From G963666535 sp963666535 (GTDB lineage Bacteria; Bacillota; Clostridia; Oscillospirales; Oscillospiraceae): a DNA stretch of 64,000 nt. The position numbers were made by a program, and so were the translations under genes. Location of the stretch: contig OY762913.1 of NCBI GenBank assembly GCA_963666535.1, positions 744,001 through 808,000 on the forward strand, given 5' to 3'. A model generated the notes under the pieces. It searched no databases and was not told where the DNA came from. It saw nothing but the letters and a program-made list of their open reading frames with translations. Shown here one piece after another: positions 58,713 to 64,000 of this stretch. The stretch's first letter is position 1, and every line of letters starts with the position of its first letter.

Positions 58713-61046
58713 TCAGTCAAGGATATCATACAGCCGATACAGGATTGTGGCCATCTGCGCCCGGGTCACCGAGCCTGTGGGATTAAAGGTGGTGGTGCTG
58801 GTGCCACCCATAATGCCGGCGGAATTGACATAGTAGATGGCTTTTTTAACCGCCGTGGGGAGCTTCTTAGCGTCGGTATACGCCAAATCCTTTGAGGTGG
58901 TAAGTTTTTGTCCCTGTTTCCCCATAAAAGTGTAGATTGTCGAGGCAATTTCGGCGCGGGTCATGGCGCCGTTGGGGTTGAAGGTGGTTCCGGTGACCAA
59001 GCCCTGGGTTTTCGCCCAGTTTGCGCTGGCGGCGTACCAGTCGGTAACCTTGATGTCGGTGAAAGCGGTGGAAGTTGGAGCGGTACTCGTGTCGGCGCCG
59101 GCCAGATTGGCCAGCAGCGTCATAACCATGGCACGGGTGACCGGCGAGGTGGTGTTATACTGCGTGGCGCTTACCCCGGCGATAAGTCCCTGCTGGTAGC
59201 AGAAGTTAATATAGGTGCGGGCCCAGTGGGAACTGGGTACATCCGTAAACGACATCGCCTTCCCGGTGCCGGTATTGGAAATGACAAAATAGCCGGCGGC
59301 ATCAGAGGAAAAGGTCACGGTGGAAGAAGCCAGGGTATAGTTGGAATCAATCAACGTGCTGATGCCGCTGGAGGCATTTACAAAGTAAACCTCGATATTG
59401 GATGCCAGCTCACCGGTCTGAAGCGTATAGGGGATGTTGTAGGTGACAGCGGTGCCAGCGGATGATGTGGAGGAGGAGGAAGAGCCGACGCTGACCGACA
59501 GTTTATAGACGGGACGGTCGTTGGCAATCTGGTTCTTCACCCAGTCGAACTTCGAACCGTTAAGGGTGGAAATTTTGGCGGTGGAAATGTACAGTGTGCC
59601 GTAGGTGGATTTGTTTTTTAGGTAAAGCAGATTGGCGTTGCTCAGGTCAATGGACAGAAAGTCGCAGTGATAGGTTGCCTCAAGGTTGCCGCTCATAATG
59701 GCTTCCTTGATGGCGGCCATTGGCAGAGAAAAGTTAATGGTCTTCACATCGGTTTGGTCGGTGTCCTCTGTGTAATGATTGATGACAAGGGTGGACTCCA
59801 CCGAGGAACGGTCCTTCACATAGGTGTTGATGATGGACTTGAAGGTGGTCAGATCCAGGTCCTTCAGCGAACCGTTCATGGTATAAGAAGTCACGCTGGG
59901 GGCGATGGAAGCGACGGCGTCGGCATAGCCCACGTTGTCGGATACGCTGTACTTCACATCCACATTGTTTACCACCGCTGCTTTTGTGGTAATGCTTGCA
60001 CTTTTGTTGGTGGAAGCGAAGTATTCACCCGACTGCGCCTTCGTGCGGACGTAAACGGTGTAAGATGTCTTGGCGCTTAAACCGTTAAAGGTGAGCGTTT
60101 CCTTTGTGGTGGTGGACCAGGTGGTGCCGTTTACAGAATACTCGCAGTTGTCAAAATCCCAGCAGTTGTTGATGGTGATCGAATAGGAGGTGGCGGTGAG
60201 AGACAGCGATTCCGAAGGAGCGTTTGCTTTGGTGGGGATATACAGGCAAAGAGAATTGGACGATGCATGGTACGCGTTGGCGGGATAATAAAAGTACACG
60301 TATTTCCCATACCAGGTCGTGGGGATCATCATATTCGCGGTACAGGCCGTCCATTTGCCTGCGTCAATGGAATAAGACATATCGGTAGTGGTGGAGACGT
60401 TGCAGCTGCTATAGTCGATATCGACATCGGGCGCGGAAGTGAGGGACTGACTGACCGTCAGTGTGCGAGACACCGGAAACCCATTATAGGTTTGGGTGAA
60501 GGTGTAGGTAGCACCCATGGCAACATAGGCTGTGTTGGAATTTGACCAACTGAAACTGGCAGCTGTGTAGATGGGAGCAGTGCCGACGGCGGTCTGGAAT
60601 ACGTTGCCGGTGGCGGTCAGCGTCAGCTGGGAGTTGACGTAGCTTAAAAGCGCCGCATTGCTGCTGTTATAGGAGGAAGTGGAGGAGAGGCTGGATAACG
60701 TTGTCGCAAATGCGTAGCCGGTGGGGGAAACCACGGTGTAGGATACCGTTTCGGTCTCTGTCTGCCAGTCGGAATAGGTGATGGTGCAGGTTGCCGTGCC
60801 GTCTGCCGTAAAGTCGGTGGGGAAGCTGGCCCAGGCAATGGTACTGACCGTATGAGCGGCGGCTGTGGCCTGTCTGCCGATTTCAGCTTCAAACGCTGTC
60901 TGCACGGCCGCGGTGCTGGTGGTTCCGTACTTCACATTCAGATGAACATTGGACACCGCGTCATAATCCGCCGATACCGAGCCAAGACAGCATAGCAGTA
61001 CAAATAAGGAGAGAACAAAAATTCTGGGTTTTTGATGACAGCACAT
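58713..61046 (-). CDS. Secreted SLH-domain surface protein
   Basis: 777-residue exported protein. Its signal peptide ends near 'CLGSVSADYD'. Thr/Ser-rich beta-domains follow, including a fibronectin III-like segment ('WSTTTKETLTFNGLSAKTSYTVYVRTKAQSG'). Three SLH repeats at about 595-777 anchor it to the secondary wall polymer ('FTDVPSSHWARTYINFCYQQGLIAG', 'FTDIKVTDWYAASANWAKTQGLVTG', 'YTDAKKLPTAVKKAIYYVNSAGIMGG'). No enzymatic domain seen. Structural or adhesive role likely. Unlike the 2020-residue SLH protein it lacks DUF4430. Confidence 0.88.
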   Translation of the reverse strand: MCCHQKPRIFVLSLFVLLCCLGSVSADYDAVSNVHLNVKYGTTSTAAVQTAFEAEIGRQATAAAHTVSTIAWASFPTDFTADGTATCTITYSDWQTETETVSYTVVSPTGYAFATTLSSLSSTSSYNSSNAALLSYVNSQLTLTATGNVFQTAVGTAPIYTAASFSWSNSNTAYVAMGATYTFTQTYNGFPVSRTLTVSQSLTSAPDVDIDYSSCNVSTTTDMSYSIDAGKWTACTANMMIPTTWYGKYVYFYYPANAYHASSNSLCLYIPTKANAPSESLSLTATSYSITINNCWDFDNCEYSVNGTTWSTTTKETLTFNGLSAKTSYTVYVRTKAQSGEYFASTNKSASITTKAAVVNNVDVKYSVSDNVGYADAVASIAPSVTSYTMNGSLKDLDLTTFKSIINTYVKDRSSVESTLVINHYTEDTDQTDVKTINFSLPMAAIKEAIMSGNLEATYHCDFLSIDLSNANLLYLKNKSTYGTLYISTAKISTLNGSKFDWVKNQIANDRPVYKLSVSVGSSSSSTSSAGTAVTYNIPYTLQTGELASNIEVYFVNASSGISTLIDSNYTLASSTVTFSSDAAGYFVISNTGTGKAMSFTDVPSSHWARTYINFCYQQGLIAGVSATQYNTTSPVTRAMVMTLLANLAGADTSTAPTSTAFTDIKVTDWYAASANWAKTQGLVTGTTFNPNGAMTRAEIASTIYTFMGKQGQKLTTSKDLAYTDAKKLPTAVKKAIYYVNSAGIMGGTSTTTFNPTGSVTRAQMATILYRLYDILD

Positions 61047-61169
61047 ACTCTGATGCTCCTTTGCGGGGAACTCCCCGATATTTTTACGAATGTAACCTGT
61101 TAGTTTTATCGTTCAAAATCGAAAAAGGAACATTCTTTTTTTTAATTTTATAGGTTTTGGCAAAAAAAT

Positions 61170-62261
61170 TTACACATTGAAGCGGAACAGGATAATATCC
61201 CCGTCCTGCACCACGTATTCCTTGCCTTCGGAACGGATCAGACCCTTCTCCCGGGCGGCGGCCATGGAGCCGTTTTCGATCAGTGCCTGAAAGGCAATGA
61301 CTTCGGCGCGGATGAAGCCCCGCTCAAAATCCGTGTGAATCTTGCCGGCAGCCTGGGGAGCCTTGGTGCCCCGGGTGATGGTCCAGGCCCGGCACTCGTC
61401 TTCGCCGGAAGTGAGGAAGGAGATGAGGCCCAGCAGTGCGTAGCTGGCCTTGATCAGGCGGTCGAGACCGGATTCCGCCACGCCCAAATCCTCCAGGAAC
61501 ATTTTCTTGTCCTCGGCAGACAGCTCGGCAATCTCAGCTTCCAGTTTAGCACAGACGGGGACGACCTGCGCACCCTGGCCAGCCGCAAGCGTTTCCACCT
61601 GTTGATAGTAGGCGTTGTCATGATAATTGGAAATCCCGTCCTCGTCCAAATTGGCGGCGAAGATGACAGGCTTGAGGGAGAGAAGCTCTGCGGTGGAGAT
61701 GATCTCCAGTGCCTCCTCATCGCAGTCATAGCTGCGGGCGGACTTTCCGGTGTTCATGTACTCCAGCAGGCCTTGAAACACCTCGGCCTCACGCAGATAT
61801 TTTTTATCGCCCTTGGATGCCTTCATGGCTTTGTCGACGCGGCGTTCCACCATTTCAATGTCGGCCATCACCAGCTCAAGATCGATGATGTCAATGTCAC
61901 GCAGCGGGTCGGTAGAGCCCTCCACATGGATCACGTTGTCGTCGTCAAAGCAGCGCACCACATGGACAATGGCCGAGGTTTCGCGAATATTGGCAAGAAA
62001 TTTATTGCCCAGACCTTCCCCCTTGGACGCACCCTTCACAAGACCGGCAATATCTACGAATTCTACCACGGCAGGCGTGGTCTTTTTGGGGTGATACAGC
62101 GCGGACAGTGCGTCCAGCCGATGGTCGGGAACAGCGACCACGCCCACATTGGGGTCGATGGTGCAGAAGGGGTAATTGGCACTTTCTGCGCCGGCGTTAG
62201 TGATCGCATTGAATAAAGTGCTTTTGCCCACGTTGGGCAGCCCCACAATGCCTAATTTCAT
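61170..62261 (-). CDS. ychF: Ribosome-binding ATPase YchF
   Basis: 363-residue Obg-family P-loop protein that prefers ATP. The P-loop is 'GIVGLPNVGKSTLF'; switch region 'CTIDPNVGVVAVPD' and 'FVDIAGLVKGASKGEGLGN' follow. A helical insertion and the C-terminal TGS domain complete it ('AWTITRGTKAPQAAGKIHTDFERGFIRAEVI', ending 'GDIILFRFNV'). Start ATG 62261 gives the normal family length; an upstream reading to 62348 has no support. A conserved housekeeping gene involved in translation and stress responses. Confidence 0.97.
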   Translation of the reverse strand: MKLGIVGLPNVGKSTLFNAITNAGAESANYPFCTIDPNVGVVAVPDHRLDALSALYHPKKTTPAVVEFVDIAGLVKGASKGEGLGNKFLANIRETSAIVHVVRCFDDDNVIHVEGSTDPLRDIDIIDLELVMADIEMVERRVDKAMKASKGDKKYLREAEVFQGLLEYMNTGKSARSYDCDEEALEIISTAELLSLKPVIFAANLDEDGISNYHDNAYYQQVETLAAGQGAQVVPVCAKLEAEIAELSAEDKKMFLEDLGVAESGLDRLIKASYALLGLISFLTSGEDECRAWTITRGTKAPQAAGKIHTDFERGFIRAEVIAFQALIENGSMAAAREKGLIRSEGKEYVVQDGDIILFRFNV

Positions 62262-62489
62262 ACGTCTAAAGTCCCTCTTTCGGTACATTTTTGCAAGTCG
62301 ATACTCGGGTATTATAGCTGAAATAAGAGAAAAAGGCAACAGCAACAAAAGAGCGAAAAAAGCGGTAATATACTGAAAAAATTCAAAGATGAGCGGCTAT
62401 ATCTATTGCACTTGCGAAAACAACGTGATAAAATAAACGATAGCGAAATTAGGGCAATTGTCCTAAATATTGATGAAAGGGTGTTTTCC

Positions 62490-62840
62490 ATGAGCTACAA
62501 AGTTACAAAAGCCAGCGAGGCTGTGAAGTATGAGGCGCCCGGCCATTTCGATGTTAATACCACTCGTTTGCACAATCCTACCGACATTAACGAGGGTACC
62601 ATCGTGATGGGCCTGTCCCACTTCCTGCCCGGCGGCGGCGCAAATATGGCCCCCGCTAACTTCGAAATGATCTACTACATCGCCGAGGGCGAGATGACTG
62701 TCGAGATGGATGACGGCAAGAAGTATTGCCTTCAGAAGGGTGACAGCGTTCACTTTGGCAAGGGCACCGGCCGTGCCTGCCTGAACACCGGTATCGTCTC
62801 TGCTCAGATGATCACCATTATGATCAAGCCGCAGGCCTGA
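62490..62840 (+). CDS. Small cupin-domain protein, paralogue of 16581-16931
   Basis: 116-residue single cupin: 'YEAPGHFDVNTTRLHNP', 'GLSHFLPGGGANMAPANFEMIYYIAEGEMTVEMDDGKKY', ending 'MIKPQA'. Same length as and clearly homologous to the cupin heading the phloroglucinol-type operon. ATG 62490 follows AAAGGGTG. It is followed 43 bp later by a 265-residue SDR on the same strand. Codons are strongly biased to C-ending forms, suggesting high expression. Function unknown. Confidence 0.85.
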   Translation: MSYKVTKASEAVKYEAPGHFDVNTTRLHNPTDINEGTIVMGLSHFLPGGGANMAPANFEMIYYIAEGEMTVEMDDGKKYCLQKGDSVHFGKGTGRACLNTGIVSAQMITIMIKPQA

Positions 62841-62883
62841 TTACCCCCTGTTTCATTATACTATTTTAAAGGAGTTTTTTATC

Positions 62884-63681
62884 ATGAATCTGTTTGATCT
62901 TACCGGCAAGAATGCTATGATCATCGGCGGCGCAGGCGGTCTGGGCCAGCTGGTTGCCAAGGCGTTTGCAGAGGCTGGCGCTAATGTCGCCATCGCTTCC
63001 CGCGGCGAGGAGAAGCTGCAGAAGGCCTGCGCAGATCTGAAGTCTGCCACCGGCAAGGAATTCAAGTACTATATCTGCGATGCCACCGATGAGGCTTCTG
63101 TCGAGGCTTGCGCCAAGAAGTCTAACGCGGATTTCGGCCATATCGATATTCTGGTCAACTCCCAGGGCATCAACAAGAAGCATCCTGCGATTGAGTTCCC
63201 CATGGACGAATTTGAGCTGACTCTGCGCGGCGATGTCACCTCTGTTATGATGACCTGCAAGCACTTTGCCCCGTACATGATGGAGAACAAATACGGCAAG
63301 ATTGTCAACGTTACTTCTGTCCGCGGCAAGATCGCCACCAAGGGCCCCGGTAACGCGGCTTACTGCGCCAGCAAGGGCGCTCTGGACATGCTGACCAAGC
63401 AGCTGGCTTCCGAGTTCGGCCCCTATGGCATCACCGTCAACGCCTTTGGCCCCAACATCATGAAGACTCCCATGATGAACAAGATCTTCGAGATGCGCGC
63501 CAAAGAGGCGGGTGTCGATGTCGAGACCTACCTGAAGCAGCAGGGCGCTGGCCTGCCCATGCGCAGAATGTCCGATCCTGAGGACTGCGTTGGTACGGCT
63601 CTGTTCCTGGCTGCTCCTGCTTCCGACTTCCTGACCGGCAACATCCTGTATCCCGACGGCGGCCTGACTGCCATTGGCTAA
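62884..63681 (+). CDS. SDR-family oxidoreductase paired with a cupin
   Basis: 265-residue classical SDR: cofactor motif 'IIGGAGGLGQLVAKAFAEAG', 'LVNSQGINKK', catalytic Ser in 'VNVTSVRGK', 'YCASKGALDML', and 'DFLTGNILYPDGG' near the end. AAAGGAG precedes ATG 62884. It forms an operon with the cupin upstream and has the same length as the SDR at 15763-16560, which also pairs with a cupin. Codon use is highly biased (ctg, ggc, aag, gcc), unlike the catabolic cluster, so it is probably abundant. It could be the main phloroglucinol reductase, a sugar-acid dehydrogenase or another ketone reductase; unresolved. Confidence 0.88.
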   Translation: MNLFDLTGKNAMIIGGAGGLGQLVAKAFAEAGANVAIASRGEEKLQKACADLKSATGKEFKYYICDATDEASVEACAKKSNADFGHIDILVNSQGINKKHPAIEFPMDEFELTLRGDVTSVMMTCKHFAPYMMENKYGKIVNVTSVRGKIATKGPGNAAYCASKGALDMLTKQLASEFGPYGITVNAFGPNIMKTPMMNKIFEMRAKEAGVDVETYLKQQGAGLPMRRMSDPEDCVGTALFLAAPASDFLTGNILYPDGGLTAIG

Positions 63682-63700
63682 TCCAACCTAATTTTTTCAC

Positions 63701-63737
63701 AAAAGGCGGACAACCTAAACGTTGTCTGCCTTTTTCT
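63701..63737 (+). terminator. Terminator of the cupin-SDR operon
   Basis: AAAAGGCGGACAAC pairs with GTTGTCTGCCTTTTT (one G-U) right after the SDR stop. Confidence 0.8.
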
Positions 63738-63797
63738 ATAAAAACCAGAACAACTGCCCCATGTTGTCCTTAAACCAACAAGCATGGCACGACAGAA

Positions 63798-63840
63798 AAA
63801 GCCCCCTGCCGCAGAAATCTGCCTGCAACAGGGGGCTTTG
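63798..63840 (-). terminator. Terminator of htpG
   Basis: AAAGCCCCCTG ... CAGGGGGCTTT, 11-bp perfect outer stem with an internal GCAG/CTGC pairing and TTTTT on the minus strand, about 45 bp past the htpG stop. Confidence 0.75.
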
Positions 63841-63886
63841 CTGAACGATGGAAGGTGTAATGATTTTTTCAGGTTTGCCGATCTCG

Positions 63887-64000
63887 TTATTTCATCAGGC
63901 TGCAGACCAGATCGGAATACTCCGCCGGGTCCTCCAGTGGCAGATCCGCGATCAGCAGAGCCTGACTATAGAGGAGCTTTGCATACTTAGCCGCCAGCTC
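63887..64000 (-). CDS. htpG: Molecular chaperone HtpG, C-terminal end (rest outside window)
   Basis: The minus strand gives 37 residues before TAA: 'LAAKYAKLLYSQALLIADLP' then 'LEDPAEYSDLVCSLMK'. The pattern (Y-x-Q-A-L-L ... L-x-D-P-x-x-Y/F) is the C-terminal dimerisation end of bacterial Hsp90 (HtpG). Only this tail is visible, so the assignment rests on a short stretch. The gene begins to the right of the window. Confidence 0.7.
   Translation of the reverse strand, partial: ELAAKYAKLLYSQALLIADLPLEDPAEYSDLVCSLMK

Noticed and set aside
61335..62216. Long + strand frame opposite ychF
   Set aside because: Antisense shadow of a highly conserved housekeeping gene.
1..64000. CRISPR arrays or rRNA genes
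   Set aside because: No regularly spaced direct repeats of 23-40 bp and no rRNA-like conserved segments seen; the only tRNA-like sequence is the fragment at 31866-31905.

Overview
The window looks like a chromosome segment of an anaerobic, probably gut-dwelling member of the Clostridia (Oscillospiraceae-like). Supporting signs are S-layer-homology (SLH) surface proteins, a SpoIIID-like fragment, clostridial-type serine recombinases, FeS/flavin ene-reductases, a B12 riboswitch and strong GGAGG ribosome binding sites. Base composition is mosaic and insertion-sequence density is high. The genus cannot be fixed from sequence alone.

Layout. 1-1345: end of an arsenic resistance operon (ACR3 permease, thioredoxin-type ArsC). 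1.9-7.1 kb: decayed mobile DNA (frameshifted serine recombinase, an XRE regulator split by an IS3-family element, and IS256, IS30, IS5 and ISL3 remnants) around one short-chain dehydrogenase (SDR). 7.2-17.7 kb: a leftward catabolic cluster. In transcription order it holds cupin, SDR, 3-hydroxyacyl-CoA-dehydrogenase-like enzyme, cyclase-family hydrolase, BKACE lyase, small zinc ribbon, two-subunit CoA-transferase, old-yellow-enzyme (OYE) FeS flavoprotein and FabK/NMO-type flavoprotein, with a divergent HxlR regulator. 18-22.7 kb: module A (DUF1097 membrane protein, LysR regulator, phloretin/DAPG-hydrolase-family C-C hydrolase, ferredoxin, AprA-like flavoprotein). 22.8-25.6 kb: a full IS256 copy and an IS3 copy. 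25.9-31.1 kb: module B (OYE flavoprotein, DUF1097 protein, second C-C hydrolase, divergent PucR regulator). 31.4-43.9 kb: serine recombinase beside a tRNA fragment, TetR/MFS efflux pair, IS30, MerR-dxs, IS110 with a structured non-coding flank, second IS256 copy, remnants. 44.2-51.8 kb: B12 riboswitch and terminator ahead of two secreted DUF4430 proteins, one a 2020-residue SLH protein. 51.9-55.5 kb: degraded integrative element. 55.6-64 kb: housekeeping and surface genes (CAP-domain protein, PocR-MCP receptor, SLH protein, YchF, a second cupin-SDR pair, end of htpG).

How the genes may work together. The set SDR + cyclase + hydroxyacyl dehydrogenase + BKACE matches the anaerobic phloroglucinol route described in Clostridium scatologenes (phloroglucinol reductase, dihydrophloroglucinol cyclohydrolase, 3-hydroxy-5-oxohexanoate dehydrogenase, triacetate acetoacetate-lyase). 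The AtoDA-type CoA-transferase would activate the acetoacetate. The two Zn C-C hydrolases could supply phloroglucinol by cleaving acylphloroglucinols such as phloretin. The OYE and FabK-type flavoproteins could act as ene-reductases on flavonoid or chalcone precursors. The DUF1097 proteins are candidate transporters. My reading is that 5-30 kb is a flavonoid/acylphloroglucinol-to-acetyl-CoA island assembled and later scarred by insertion sequences. Enzyme families are read from motifs; substrates are inferred.
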